Source: Myxococcales bacterium (GTDB lineage Bacteria; Myxococcota; B64-G9). Taken from it: a DNA stretch of 33,523 nucleotides. The stretch is from assembly GCA_012798435.1 (NCBI GenBank), contig JAAZNF010000032.1:1-33523 (forward strand), in the 5' to 3' direction. The position numbers and the translations under genes are program-made. Positions 18,457 through 27,229 of the stretch are shown piece after piece (within the stretch, counting starts at the first letter, position 1; every line of letters starts with the position of its first letter). The notes under the pieces were generated by a model, which worked only from the letters and a program-made list of their open reading frames with translations, was not told where the DNA came from and did not search any database.

Positions 18457-21204
18457 GTGCCACGCGGTTTCTTCGGCGCCGCCTATCTGCTTTCTTCCGC
18501 CTCGGCCCTGATCCTCGAGATCTGCTGGGCCCGGGCCCTCGCCCCCGCGCTGGGCGGAAGCGTCATCGCCACCTCGCTCACGCTGGCAGGCTTCCTCGGC
18601 GGACTGGGGGCCGGAGCGGCGCTCGGCGCGCGCGCCTCTCGCGTGTTCGAAAACCCATCGCTCCGTTTCGCATCCTGGCAGGTCGCCGGCGCCGGGCTGA
18701 GTTTCCTTCCTTATATATTCCGAGAGGTTGGCCCACTCCCCGGCCCCATCGCGCTCGCCGCCATCGCCATCGCCGCCACCGCCCTGGGCGCGGCCTTCCC
18801 TCTGGCGGCCCAGGTGCGGGAGCGGGACGTCACCGGCCGCGGACCGGGGTTCGGAAGCCTCTACGCGCTGGATACTTTCGGGGGCCTGCTCGGCGTAATC
18901 CTCGGAACGATCGGAATATACCTCATCGGAGTTCCCGCCTGCCTCGCAGTTGCCGCCGCCGCCAAGATGCTCGCATCGTTCGTCGCCCTGGCCCAGGCCC
19001 AAAGAGGTTCGCGCACCACCGCCCAGCCGCCCGAGCCGCTGAAAGTCGCGAACGTGCCGGCTGCCTTTCTCATCCTCGCGGGTGTCACCGGGTTCTGTCT
19101 GCTCGGCGCGGAGAACCTGTGGAGCCGGATGCTATCCTTCGTCGTGTTCCACGGCAGCAGCAGTCTCTCCTTCGCCGGGATGCTCGCCTGCGTGCTCGGG
19201 TCTTCCTCCCTGGGCGCGCTCTTCTCCCGGAGCATCCAGCCAGACCGACTCAACGCGGGAGTGATCGCGGCCCTCTGTGGAATCTCTCTTGCGCTCTCCC
19301 CTCCTCTGCTCGGGCTCCTCGGCGGGCGCGCGCCGGGCGAGCTGGGAGTCGCGGACGCGCTGGCCGTGATCCTGACCGTGGGCCCGGGAAGCTTCCTGTC
19401 CGGAATGCTCTTTTCGCTCCTGTGCTCGATGTTCCCTCACCCGCACGCCAACCGCTTCGCCGGAACCCTGCTGTGCGCCAACCTCGCCGGCGCGCTGACG
19501 GGTTCGCTCTCCGTCGGGCTGCTCGGCATCTCGGCGCTGGGCATCCACGGCGCCATGCTGACCCTCGGCTTGCTGTTGACCGGCGCCGGAGCGGCTATCC
19601 TGTTTCGGCGTTCCCGGGTTCGCTCGCTGGCGCTCGTCCTGTTCTTCGCCCTGGCCGCGGCTCTGGCATGGGCCTTTTCACCCTTGCGTCTCACCGCGCA
19701 TCTCGGAGAGGCGCTCTTCTTTCGCGAGGGCCGGGAAGCCACCGTGGCGGTGCTGGAAAACCCGCCCGGGGTGAGAAGGCTCTTCATCGACGGCGTGGCG
19801 GTGGCCGGCACCGACCTCCTCATGCAGGCCGATCAGAAGACGCTTTCGCACCTGCCGCTCCTGCTCCACCCCGGGCCACGGCGAGCGCTCACCATCGGCT
19901 TCGGCTCGGGACAGACGTCGGCCTCCATGCTCCTCCACCCGGACCTCGCGGTGGACGCGCTGGAGATCTCCCCGGAGGTCGCCGCCGCGGCGGTGCACTT
20001 CAAAGACCTCAACCGCGGCCTGCCCGGCTCGAGACCCGAGCGCTTCCACCTCCACCTCGCCGACGCCCGCATTTGGCTTCGCGAAACGAAGCAATCCTTC
20101 GACGTCATCGTGAACGACTGCACCGACCTCGCCTACAAGAGCGACGCCTCGCTCTACACCGAGGAGTTCTTCCGCCTTGTGCGCTCCCGCCTCGCCCCCG
20201 GCGGCATCGGCGCGGCCTGGCTCCCCCTGCGCGCGGACCGGCCGTTCGGGGTCACGCGCGCCGTGGTCAAGGCATTTCTCGCCGCTTTTCCCCATGGCGA
20301 GCTGTGGGTGTTCGACTCGCTGCCGCTCCACTTCGGCATCCTGGTGGGCGGCGCAGGGCCGCTGGCCCCGGACGTCGGCCGCATCGAGCGTGTCCTTCGC
20401 GACCAGAACATCGCCTCAGATCTCGCCTCCGTCGGCCTCGACGATCCTCACCGGCTTGCGGTTTCCCGGTACGCTGGCCCCAAGGCTCTACGCCGATTCT
20501 CGGAGGGCTCGCCGATCCACCGCGACAGTCACCCGGTGGCGGAGTTTCTGGCGGCCTTCGAGCGCGGCGGAGACGACAGCGCCTGTGACGTTCTCGATGA
20601 GCTTGGTTTCGATACTTCTGGATACCGGTTCGAGAAAGTATCGGAAAATTCGCTGCATTTTCTCGCCCCCAGGGCCTCGCAGCGGCCATTTTTACTGCAC
20701 GGGCACTGCGCGTACCTCAGGGGACGCATCGACCTGGCGCGCGCCTTTTTCATCCGAGCGCTACGGCTGGATCCGTCGGACGAGGTTCCCAGAACGCTTC
20801 TTGGGGCGAACCCCGGGACGAGCCCCGGGATGCATGGCACCGTGGACCGCACCGTGGACCGCACCGGGGACCTCTCCCATAGAAGGCTGGCCGTGATCCG
20901 GTTGCTGGAAGGAAAACCGGATGCGGCCATTGAACTTCTCGCAGAAGCAGAGCCTACTTCGCAACTCGATCCCAGCCGGAAAATCGGGATGGCCATGTCA
21001 TTGATATACAAAGACATGCATGATGTCTCGTGGCTGAAGCCACGGGGCCTGTCCCCAATGGTTTTTCAAGTATTACAGGGAGTTGAAAAGGGGATGGTGC
21101 CACAGGCGGAGCTCCTCTGGAGGGCCGACCTGGCCAGGTGGCTTGCTCTTCTTCCGGGCTGGCTGCGCTGGGCTGTATTATCCTTGACGTTCGCGGGGTT
21201 GTGA
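18457..21204 (+). CDS. Membrane-fused spermidine synthase-like protein with C-terminal TPR-like tail
   Basis: A 915-residue protein (GTG start at 18457). Residues about 1-400 contain many hydrophobic segments, as in the fused MFS/spermidine synthase family. Residues about 415-640 are a Rossmann-type polyamine-synthase fold: LFIDGVAVAGTD, the nucleotide-binding GFGSGQT (about 482), VDALEISPEV and VNDCTDLAYKSDASLYTEEFF (about 551), which contains the family's conserved Asp region. Residues about 740-860 look like TPR helices (GHCAYLRGRIDLARAFFIRALRLDPS). The TPR part is interrupted by a Gly/Thr/Arg/Asp-rich stretch encoded by three 12-base tandem copies. Actual polyamine activity is unproven for this family. 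The start lacks a ribosome site; a GTG at 18430 is the alternative. The best promoter-like pair (TGGAAG 18422..18427, CATGAT 18445..18450) would give a leaderless mRNA, but it is weak. It precedes grpE by 42 bases. Confidence 0.85.
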   Translation: MPRGFFGAAYLLSSASALILEICWARALAPALGGSVIATSLTLAGFLGGLGAGAALGARASRVFENPSLRFASWQVAGAGLSFLPYIFREVGPLPGPIALAAIAIAATALGAAFPLAAQVRERDVTGRGPGFGSLYALDTFGGLLGVILGTIGIYLIGVPACLAVAAAAKMLASFVALAQAQRGSRTTAQPPEPLKVANVPAAFLILAGVTGFCLLGAENLWSRMLSFVVFHGSSSLSFAGMLACVLGSSSLGALFSRSIQPDRLNAGVIAALCGISLALSPPLLGLLGGRAPGELGVADALAVILTVGPGSFLSGMLFSLLCSMFPHPHANRFAGTLLCANLAGALTGSLSVGLLGISALGIHGAMLTLGLLLTGAGAAILFRRSRVRSLALVLFFALAAALAWAFSPLRLTAHLGEALFFREGREATVAVLENPPGVRRLFIDGVAVAGTDLLMQADQKTLSHLPLLLHPGPRRALTIGFGSGQTSASMLLHPDLAVDALEISPEVAAAAVHFKDLNRGLPGSRPERFHLHLADARIWLRETKQSFDVIVNDCTDLAYKSDASLYTEEFFRLVRSRLAPGGIGAAWLPLRADRPFGVTRAVVKAFLAAFPHGELWVFDSLPLHFGILVGGAGPLAPDVGRIERVLRDQNIASDLASVGLDDPHRLAVSRYAGPKALRRFSEGSPIHRDSHPVAEFLAAFERGGDDSACDVLDELGFDTSGYRFEKVSENSLHFLAPRASQRPFLLHGHCAYLRGRIDLARAFFIRALRLDPSDEVPRTLLGANPGTSPGMHGTVDRTVDRTGDLSHRRLAVIRLLEGKPDAAIELLAEAEPTSQLDPSRKIGMAMSLIYKDMHDVSWLKPRGLSPMVFQVLQGVEKGMVPQAELLWRADLARWLALLPGWLRWAVLSLTFAGL
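20837..20872 (+). repeat. Three 12-base tandem copies inside the spermidine-synthase-like gene
   Basis: GCACCGTGGACC occurs twice and GCACCGGGGACC once, head to tail; the first base of the first copy is G rather than a full extension of the preceding sequence. It is preceded by a direct repeat CCCCGGGA-cgag-CCCCGGGA near 20812..20830. The encoded peptide, Thr-Val-Asp-Arg repeated, breaks a TPR helix. The reading frame is kept. Confidence 0.7.
21044..21066. repeat. Second GGGG-CTGTCCCC-TTTTT motif
   Basis: GGGGCCTGTCCCCAATGG followed by five T resembles GGGGGCTGTCCCCAGG followed by five T at 18337..18357. One copy lies before the spermidine-synthase-like gene and one near its 3' end. Both could be arms of a small dispersed repeat; two copies in one window do not prove this. 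Confidence 0.35.
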
Positions 21205-21246
21205 TTAATGTTGCGCTTGCCTTGGCCGAACCGTGAGGGAAACATC

Positions 21247-21834
21247 GTGGCGCAAGAAAAAGACGACAATAAGGGCTTTGTGGTCCGCGACAAGCGCTTT
21301 TGGCTCAACGACAACGACGACGACGTCCCCGCAGAAGTCCCGCGCAACGTCCCTACGTACGTCGAGCAGCTCGAGGAGCGCCTGCGGGAAAAAGAAAAAC
21401 AGCTCGCCGAATACATCTCGGCCCACAAGTCCTCCGTGTCCGACATGGGCGAGGTGCGCACAAGGCTCGAGCGCGACCTGGAGCGGCAGGTTCGGATCGA
21501 AGTGGTACGCATCGTCGAACCCCTGCTGGACACGGTGGAGAACCTGGCCCGCCTCCTCGACGCCTGCTCTCAGGAGACCGGCATCGAGGTCGTCGCCGAG
21601 GGGATCGCTGCCGTGCTCAACCAGCTCCTCCTGAACCTCCGCAAGGTGGGTGTGGTGCCGGTACCGACGGAAGGCGTGCGTTTCGACCCCAAGACCATGG
21701 AGGCCCTGGCCACCAGCGAGGCCGCGCCCGGGCAGGAGGACATGGTCATCGAGGAGCTCCGCCCCGGTTTCTTGTTCAAGGACACGCTCATCCGGCCGGC
21801 CGGGGTCCGGGTCGGCGTGGCGCCCCGGGACTGA
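21247..21834 (+). CDS. grpE: GrpE, nucleotide exchange factor for DnaK
   Basis: A 195-residue protein. After an acidic N-terminus (NDNDDDVP) comes a long coiled-coil helix (about 38-110: EQLEERLREKEKQLAEYI, RTRLERDLERQVRIEVVRIVEPLLDTVENL), then the beta-wing domain with FDPKTMEAL and GFLFKDTLIRPAGVRVG, matching the family's FDP-x3-EA and R-PA-V-V signatures. GrpE releases ADP from DnaK in the cytoplasm. The GTG at 21247 was chosen because GAGGGA lies six bases upstream and it gives a normal family length; an ATG at 21208, 3 bases after the preceding stop, has no ribosome site. dnaJ begins 3 bases after the stop codon. No dnaK is in the window, so this is a partial chaperone cluster. Confidence 0.9.
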   Translation: MAQEKDDNKGFVVRDKRFWLNDNDDDVPAEVPRNVPTYVEQLEERLREKEKQLAEYISAHKSSVSDMGEVRTRLERDLERQVRIEVVRIVEPLLDTVENLARLLDACSQETGIEVVAEGIAAVLNQLLLNLRKVGVVPVPTEGVRFDPKTMEALATSEAAPGQEDMVIEELRPGFLFKDTLIRPAGVRVGVAPRD

Positions 21835-21837
21835 CCA

Positions 21838-22938
21838 TTGTCCACCGCCAAAGAATACTACCAGGTCCTGGGCGTCGAGCGCACCGCCTCCGAGGACGAG
21901 ATCAAGCGGGCCTACAAGAAGCTCGCCTTCCAGTACCACCCCGACCGCAACCCCGACTCCCGAGAGGCGGAGGAGAAGTTCAAGGACGTCGCCGAGGCCT
22001 ACGCGGTGCTCTCCGACCCGGAGAAGCGCCGTCTGTACGACGCCTACGGCCATGAGGGCCTGCGCGGCGCGGGCATGTCACCGGGATTCTCGTCGGTGGA
22101 GGACATCTTCTCGAGTTTCGGCAGCATCTTCGAGGACCTGTTCGGCTTTGGCATGGGCGGCCGGGGCCGCCGCCGAGGCCGGGGGCGCGGGGCCGATCTC
22201 CGGCTCCAGATGGAGATCTCGCTCGCGGAGGCGGTCTCGGGCCTGGAGCGGGAGATCATGGTGCCCCGCCTCTCGACCTGCCCCGAGTGCCAGGGGGGCC
22301 GCGCCGCTCCCGGCAGCTCGCCGCGAACCTGCCCGGCTTGCCGGGGGAGTGGCCAGCAGGTGCTGCAGCACGGGTTCTTCACCATGAGCACGCCCTGCCA
22401 GCGCTGCGGCGGTTCCGGCGAGTTCCTCGACCAGCCCTGCCCGCGCTGCCGGGGCGCCGGCCGCATCGAGGAAGAGCACAAGGTAATGGTGACCATCCCG
22501 CCCGGGGTGGACGACGGCACCCGCCTGCGCCTCAGCGGCGAGGGCGAGGCGGGCCCCCCCGGCGGCACGAACGGCGATCTGTACGTGGACCTCCGCGTCT
22601 TGGAGCACCCCCGCTTCGAGCGCGACGGCGTCACCTTGCACACCGAGGCCGAGGTGGACTTCGTCAAGGCCATCCTCGGCGGCGAGATCGAGGTCGAGCT
22701 CATCGAAGGCAAAAAGACCGTCTCCGTCCCGCGCGGCACCCAGCCCGGCGACACGCTGGTGATCCCGGGCGAGGGAGTCCCCTACCTGCGCCGGCCCGGG
22801 CGCGGCGACCTCGTCGTTCACCTCAAGGTCACGCTGCCGAAAAAAATCAGCGGCGAACAGGAAGAGTTGCTGCGCCGCTACGCCGAGCTTTCCCAGGTCG
22901 CAGTCAAGAAGAAGAAGAAGGGTTTCTTCGGCGGCTGA
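21838..22938 (+). CDS. dnaJ: DnaJ-family co-chaperone
   Basis: A 366-residue type I J-protein. The J domain (5-70) has the His34-Pro35-Asp36 motif needed to stimulate DnaK ATPase. A Gly/Phe region follows (about 80-118; [17 protein letters not shown]), rich in Arg. Four zinc-binding repeats lie between 148 and 208: CPECQGGR (the first, with its final Gly replaced by Arg), [16 protein letters not shown] and CPRCRGAG. The C-terminal substrate-binding domains include [18 protein letters not shown] and a second [18 protein letters not shown]. The start is a TTG at 21838, directly after grpE, with GGGA about nine bases upstream. The last 35 bases overlap the convergent gene; the Lys-rich end ([10 protein letters not shown]) is written on the strand opposite to that gene's Ser-rich end. 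Confidence 0.93.
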   Translation: MSTAKEYYQVLGVERTASEDEIKRAYKKLAFQYHPDRNPDSREAEEKFKDVAEAYAVLSDPEKRRLYDAYGHEGLRGAGMSPGFSSVEDIFSSFGSIFEDLFGFGMGGRGRRRGRGRGADLRLQMEISLAEAVSGLEREIMVPRLSTCPECQGGRAAPGSSPRTCPACRGSGQQVLQHGFFTMSTPCQRCGGSGEFLDQPCPRCRGAGRIEEEHKVMVTIPPGVDDGTRLRLSGEGEAGPPGGTNGDLYVDLRVLEHPRFERDGVTLHTEAEVDFVKAILGGEIEVELIEGKKTVSVPRGTQPGDTLVIPGEGVPYLRRPGRGDLVVHLKVTLPKKISGEQEELLRRYAELSQVAVKKKKKGFFGG

Positions 22939-24880
22939 GGCGCCGGGCCAGGGCGAGCAGGGGGAGAGCGGCCAGCCAGGGCAAAACCTCGGGCCCCGCC
23001 GGTCCCGGCCCGCAGCCGCACCCCGCGTCGGGCGTCCCGGTCTGGAGGTAGGCCGTGACCGAGAGGTTGAGATGCCGGGCGAGGGCGAGTGCGTCCGCTT
23101 CCTCCCCCTGGTAGAGCCAGAACACCCACTGGACTTCCCCGTCCGGATCGAGGGTCTCGTCCACGAAGCGCACCCGGTCGTCCAGCCGGAACGTCGCCGC
23201 CACGTGCACCGTGTCCGTCTGCTGGATCAGCCACAGCCCCTCCCGCAACCGCACCAGGCCGGCCGGGAGCGGCAGGGAGATGCGCCCCTCCTCGAACGCG
23301 AACGAACCCGCCGGGTAGCTCACCACCCGATCCTCCACCAGGCCGGGCATGAGGTCGAACCCATCGGCGTCCGTATGGGGGAACACCACCGAAAGCTGTC
23401 GCTCACCGTTCTGCGGGGGCGAGACCGTCAGGGTCAGCCGGTAGAGGTTGTCCTTGCCCCCCAGGCGCTCCCACTGCTCGTGTACCGTTCTCCCCGGGGC
23501 CTCGACCAGGTAGCCATCCGCGGCGGTGAGGAGCGCGGCCACGGCATCGCTCTGACCGAAGGGGAGGTCATCGACCGGTGCCACCGTTCCCCGCTCGGTG
23601 TCCACCTCCAGGTAGGGGCCGCCCATGCCGGGGGTGAGCTCGTCGATGATGGCCTGGGCGCAGCGCTGGGCCTCGCCGCCGTGGAACAGGCCGTACTGCA
23701 CCTCCTTGAGGAAGGGGTTGATGCCGCTGGCGTCCGACACCTGGGCCCACAAGAGGTGCCGCAGGCACTCGAACCAGCGCTCACGCAGGCTCCCGGTCTC
23801 GATGAGCTCCTGTTTTTCGGCGTGGGCGATGACCGTCTCGGCCACGCGCAACCAGTGGTGGGCCACGGTGTTCTGGGTGAGCACCTGGTTGTCGCGCTCG
23901 CAGCCGTAGGCGAGATCGAGGAGCCCGGAGGCGCCCAGCCAGCGTTTCATGCTGTCGGTGCTCTGCGGCTGCCAGGTCCCGTCCAGCATGCGGGGAAGCT
24001 CGGGGAGCGGCAGGTTCTGGGCCTCGAGGTAGCCCACAAAGTCCGTGATACCGGCGATCTCGAACCCCCGCGCCTCGGCGTCGAGCAACTCCTGCTCGTA
24101 GGCGGCGATGGCAGAATCGCTCTTCTGGAACGCCTTGCCCATGTAGGGCGCCTGGCCACCGGTGGCGAGCAGTTCGCCGTCGTCGAAGAAGTTCCACTCC
24201 ACCTCGACCTGGGGCGTGGCGAAGGAGCGGCCCAGCAGCACCACCGTGCTCTGCCCGAGGGAGAACGCCGCCGGGGCGGTGTCGAGCGCGCCGGCGTGCT
24301 GGTAGCGGAAGAGGTTCTTCGACAGGCCCAGGATGGTGCGCCCGCGCCGAGCCAAAAACTCCGCCATCCCCTCCCCGAACTGGCCCTCCTGCGCGAACAC
24401 CACCGGCCCGGGCGAGAACCCCACGCTGGCGAAGACCTCGTCCATGAGGTCGAACGACCACTCCATGCCGCGGCGCGGGTAGGCCAGCAGCAGCTGGTCC
24501 GAGTAGTGGACCGATGACAATTCCGCCCGCCCCGCGTCCACGAGCTGCTTCAGCTTGGCCAGCACGCCGGGGTGGCGCTGCTGCATCACCTCGACCATGT
24601 AGGCCTGCATCTCCAGGTTGACCTTCCAGCCGGGGTGGGCCAGGAATAGATCCAGCACCGGCTCGAAGCTCTCGGTGATGATGAGGTCCTCCACCGCCTC
24701 GTGATCGAGGTCGAAGTCGGGGTTCTGGTCGTGGCCCGAGGGGAAGCCCTGCAACCCGCCCGGGACGTACTGCAGGTTGAAGTGGAACATGGAGAGCGAG
24801 AACTTGCGGGGGGTCTGGGCCTGCACCGGGGCCGAACCGGCGAGCATCACCAGAAAGAGCGCCAAGATACGTTCTGCCAT
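22904..24880 (-). CDS. Secreted MYXO-CTERM protein with GH57/GH38-like barrel
   Basis: A 658-residue protein. A signal peptide ends at Val-Gln-Ala near residue 21. Residues about 25-330 resemble a glycoside hydrolase/deacetylase-type barrel of the GH57 or GH38 group: [12 protein letters not shown] near the start, [33 protein letters not shown] and [18 protein letters not shown], whose Glu is a candidate for the catalytic acid/nucleophile region. A beta-rich C-terminal half (about 440-610) follows. The final 41 residues are a MYXO-CTERM sorting signal: Gly-Cys-Gly-Cys, Gly/Pro, a hydrophobic stretch ([11 protein letters not shown]) and RRLSRRR. This predicts processing and surface anchoring by the myxobacterial sorting system. 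Good GGAGG ribosome site. It lies 27 bases after the ALDH homologue, probably in one operon. The exact sugar activity is unknown. Confidence 0.8.
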   Translation of the reverse strand: MAERILALFLVMLAGSAPVQAQTPRKFSLSMFHFNLQYVPGGLQGFPSGHDQNPDFDLDHEAVEDLIITESFEPVLDLFLAHPGWKVNLEMQAYMVEVMQQRHPGVLAKLKQLVDAGRAELSSVHYSDQLLLAYPRRGMEWSFDLMDEVFASVGFSPGPVVFAQEGQFGEGMAEFLARRGRTILGLSKNLFRYQHAGALDTAPAAFSLGQSTVVLLGRSFATPQVEVEWNFFDDGELLATGGQAPYMGKAFQKSDSAIAAYEQELLDAEARGFEIAGITDFVGYLEAQNLPLPELPRMLDGTWQPQSTDSMKRWLGASGLLDLAYGCERDNQVLTQNTVAHHWLRVAETVIAHAEKQELIETGSLRERWFECLRHLLWAQVSDASGINPFLKEVQYGLFHGGEAQRCAQAIIDELTPGMGGPYLEVDTERGTVAPVDDLPFGQSDAVAALLTAADGYLVEAPGRTVHEQWERLGGKDNLYRLTLTVSPPQNGERQLSVVFPHTDADGFDLMPGLVEDRVVSYPAGSFAFEEGRISLPLPAGLVRLREGLWLIQQTDTVHVAATFRLDDRVRFVDETLDPDGEVQWVFWLYQGEEADALALARHLNLSVTAYLQTGTPDAGCGCGPGPAGPEVLPWLAALPLLALARRLSRRRNPSSSS

Positions 24881-24907
24881 GTTTCCTCCGGGCGCAAGGG
24901 CCGAGCC

Positions 24908-26410
24908 TCAGCGAGGGAAGGGCCGCCGACGCGGCTCGCGCTCGGGGCCCGCGCCCAGGAGCAGCGAGGAGACGGGTTGGGTGCAGTTGCGCTGGCCGAA
25001 GATGCCCCCCGGCCGGTTGTTGCCGCAGCGGTTGGCGCCGCCGAGCGGCAGCCGCATCGAGATCTCGGTGGTGCCCAGGTTGTGGTTGACAAGGCCATAG
25101 CGCAGCCGCCCCGCCACTTCCTCGAAGCGCTTGCCGTCGCGGGTGAACACCGCCGCGGCGAAACCGAACCGCGTCAGGTTGGCGAGCCGCAGCGCCTCCT
25201 CGTCCGTCGCCGCCGGGAGCAGCAGCGCCTGGGGGCCGAAGAACAGGTCGTCGGGCGCAAAGCGCTCCCGCTCGGCGGTGCGCTCGAGGAGGTACACGCC
25301 CGGCGACAGGTAGTAGCCGCGCCGGGAGAGCGAAAGCGGCTCCGCCCGCAGCAGGGTCTTCACCCCCAGCGCCACCAACCGCTCCTGCATGTCCAGCGAG
25401 CGATCCCGGGCGGACTCGGAGAGCAGCGGCCCCAGAAACACCCCGGGCTCGAAGGCGTAGCCCACCTTGAGCCGGCCGACCTTCTCCACGAAGGCGTTGG
25501 CGAAGCGCTCGAACACCGATTCCAACACGATGACGAGCCGCGTCGAGCTCATGCGCTGCCCGGCGCTGAGGAAGGCCCCGCACACCGTCTCGAAGACCGC
25601 GTTGTCCAGATCGGCGTCCTCGAGCACCAGCGCGGCGTTCACCCCTCCCATCTGCAACGCCACCAACTTGTGCGGCTGGGACATGGTGGCCTCGAGGATA
25701 CGCCGGCCGGTGGGGTAGGATCCGGTGACCAGCACCCCCGCCACCTCGGGGTGCGCGGCCAGCGCCGCCCCGGCGGCGGCGTCGCCCTGGATCATGTTGA
25801 ACACCCCCGGCGGCGTCTCGATGTGCTCGAACAGGCGGGCCAGCCACTGGCCGCAGGCCGGCACCAACTTGCTGGGCTTGAACACCACGCAGTTGCCAGT
25901 GAGCAACGCCGGCAGGATGTGGGCGCACGACAGGGACAGGGGCGACACCGCCGAGCCGAGGACCGCCACCACGCCCAGCGGGCGGAAGCGGCAGGTGCCG
26001 GCCACCCCGTGGCGGATCTCGCTCACCCGGAAGGGGTTGACCATGCGCACCCCCTCGCGGATCTCGATCTCCGCCTGGGCCTCCAGCGCGGCCACCTCCT
26101 CCTCGGCCTCGAACAGGGGCCGGCCGGTCTCGGCGGCGATGACGTCGCGCAGCTCGCGCCGCCGGTTCACCACCTCGGCCGCGAACTTTCGCAGCAGGTT
26201 GGCCCGGTCCCCCGGCTCCAGCGCGGCCCAGGCCGGCTGCGCCGCCGCCGCCGCCACCACCGCTTGCGGCACGTGATCCGGGTAGGTGGGGAAGGCTCCG
26301 ATGCGGTAGCCCACGTCGCCGGGATCGCGCGAGACGATCTTGCGGCGCGCGCCGGGAGGCCGCACGAACCGGCCGTCGAGGTAATCGCCCAGGACTTTGA
26401 CCGAGATCAT
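24908..26410 (-). CDS. Aldehyde dehydrogenase homologue lacking the catalytic residues (putative pseudoenzyme)
   Basis: A 500-residue protein of the ALDH superfamily, most like succinylglutamate-semialdehyde dehydrogenase (AstD) in layout. The fold is intact: FKPSK (Lys178), TGSYPTGRRI and a C-terminal oligomerisation region. The key residues are changed. The oxyanion Asn (NFP in active enzymes) is Val155, the general-base Glu is Gln253 in LQMGGVN, and the catalytic Cys is Met287 in AGQRMSST. The spacing of 34 residues between the last two sites equals that between Glu268 and Cys302 of mammalian ALDH2, so the alignment is secure. The ExFGP motif reads LFFGP. I infer that it cannot oxidise aldehydes by the normal mechanism. 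A regulatory, binding or structural role, or an esterase-like function, remains open. GAGGAAG ribosome site; divergent from dtd. Confidence 0.9.
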   Translation of the reverse strand: MISVKVLGDYLDGRFVRPPGARRKIVSRDPGDVGYRIGAFPTYPDHVPQAVVAAAAAQPAWAALEPGDRANLLRKFAAEVVNRRRELRDVIAAETGRPLFEAEEEVAALEAQAEIEIREGVRMVNPFRVSEIRHGVAGTCRFRPLGVVAVLGSAVSPLSLSCAHILPALLTGNCVVFKPSKLVPACGQWLARLFEHIETPPGVFNMIQGDAAAGAALAAHPEVAGVLVTGSYPTGRRILEATMSQPHKLVALQMGGVNAALVLEDADLDNAVFETVCGAFLSAGQRMSSTRLVIVLESVFERFANAFVEKVGRLKVGYAFEPGVFLGPLLSESARDRSLDMQERLVALGVKTLLRAEPLSLSRRGYYLSPGVYLLERTAERERFAPDDLFFGPQALLLPAATDEEALRLANLTRFGFAAAVFTRDGKRFEEVAGRLRYGLVNHNLGTTEISMRLPLGGANRCGNNRPGGIFGQRNCTQPVSSLLLGAGPEREPRRRPFPR

Positions 26411-26420
26411 GACCGCTTCC

Positions 26421-26451
26421 TCTATACCAGAGGACCCGCTACGAGTACAAT
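26421..26451. promoter_or_regulatory. Overlapping divergent promoters for dtd and the ALDH homologue
   Basis: Plus strand: TACAAT at 26446..26451 is a good -10 for dtd, with only a weak -35 (TATACC, 26423..26428). Minus strand: TTGTAC (26450..26445), 18 bases, TATAGA (26426..26421) would serve the ALDH gene with a very short leader. A 6-bp dyad, TCCTCT-atacc-AGAGGA, covers 26419..26435. The assignment is weak. Confidence 0.3.
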
Positions 26452-26469
26452 CGGCCCGGGAGGTGGCGC

Positions 26470-26955
26470 ATGCGCGCGGTCATCCAGCGGGTGCTTCGGG
26501 CCGAGGTGGTGGTGGACGGCGGGCCGGTGGCCCGCATCGAACGGGGCCTGCTCGTGCTGCTGGGGGCGGGGCGGGGCGACACCGAGGAGCAGAGCCGCTG
26601 GATGGCCGACAAGGTGTGCCGCCTGCGCGTTTTCGAAGATCCGGGCGGCCGCATGAACCTTTCGGTCACTGAAGCCGGGGGCCAGATCCTGTGCGTGTCG
26701 CAGTTCACGCTCTATGGCGACTGCCGCAAGGGCACCCGGCCCTCCTTCACCGGCGCGCTGGAGCCCGAGGCCGCCCGCGCTCTCATCGACCGGTTCGCCG
26801 CCGAGGTGCGCGCGCGCGGCATCGCTTGCCACACCGGCGTGTTCGGGGCGCACATGCAGGTTGTGCTGGTCAACGACGGGCCGGTGACGTTGCTCCTCGA
26901 CAGCACCGTGCCGCGCCGCGACGGCAGCGGCGGCTTCGGCGAGGGCCCGGAGTAG
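26470..26955 (+). CDS. dtd: D-aminoacyl-tRNA deacylase
   Basis: A 161-residue cytoplasmic enzyme that hydrolyses D-aminoacyl-tRNA, and so keeps D-amino acids out of proteins. The N-terminus MRAVIQRVLRAEVVVDG, the SQFTLYGDCRKG motif and the C-terminal NDGPVTLLLDS (the Gly-Pro-Val-Thr cross-subunit motif) are diagnostic for the DTD family. Normal length for a DTD is about 145-150; this one ends in an extra tail (VPRRDGSGGFGEGPE). GGGAGG lies just upstream of the ATG. It is divergent from the ALDH homologue. The D-cysteine desulfhydrase-like gene at 30734 also concerns D-amino acids, but is not in the same transcript. Confidence 0.95.
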   Translation: MRAVIQRVLRAEVVVDGGPVARIERGLLVLLGAGRGDTEEQSRWMADKVCRLRVFEDPGGRMNLSVTEAGGQILCVSQFTLYGDCRKGTRPSFTGALEPEAARALIDRFAAEVRARGIACHTGVFGAHMQVVLVNDGPVTLLLDSTVPRRDGSGGFGEGPE

Positions 26956-27010
26956 CCCCCGGTCGGCTACGCGGCCGCCACCATGTTCTCAAGGCGGCGA
27001 CATCGATGAG

Positions 27011-27224
27011 CAGCCGCGCCTCCGGATACCCGTTCGCGGCGCGCCAGGCGAGTCCTCTATGTAGCGGAGCCGGCTTGGCGGCGAGCAACTAAGAGGACTC
27101 GCCGGTAGGCAGCTGCGCCTCCGGCCACCCGTTCGCGGCGCGCCAGGCGAGTCCTCTATGTAGCGGAGCCGGCTTGGCGGCGAGCAACTAAGAGGACTCG
27201 CCGGTAGGCAGCCGCGCCTCTGGC
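27011..27224. repeat. 99-bp tandem repeat with internal 12-bp inverted repeat
   Basis: Two nearly identical 99-bp copies (27011..27109 and 27110..27208) and a third partial copy (27209..27224) fill the spacer after dtd. Each full copy contains GGCGAGTCCTCT and AGAGGACTCGCC, perfect reverse complements separated by 33 bases (27047..27058 with 27092..27103; 27146..27157 with 27191..27202). The copies differ at only a few positions. The 55 bases before the array (26956..27010) hold nothing I recognise. It could be a dispersed mobile or structured repeat, or act as a terminator pair for the converging dtd and lipoprotein genes. Confidence 0.85.
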
Positions 27225-27229
27225 CCCGC

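Noticed and set aside
27000-27092. Short open frames through the 99-bp repeats
   Set aside because: They differ in frame between copies, lack ribosome sites and show no conserved protein pattern.
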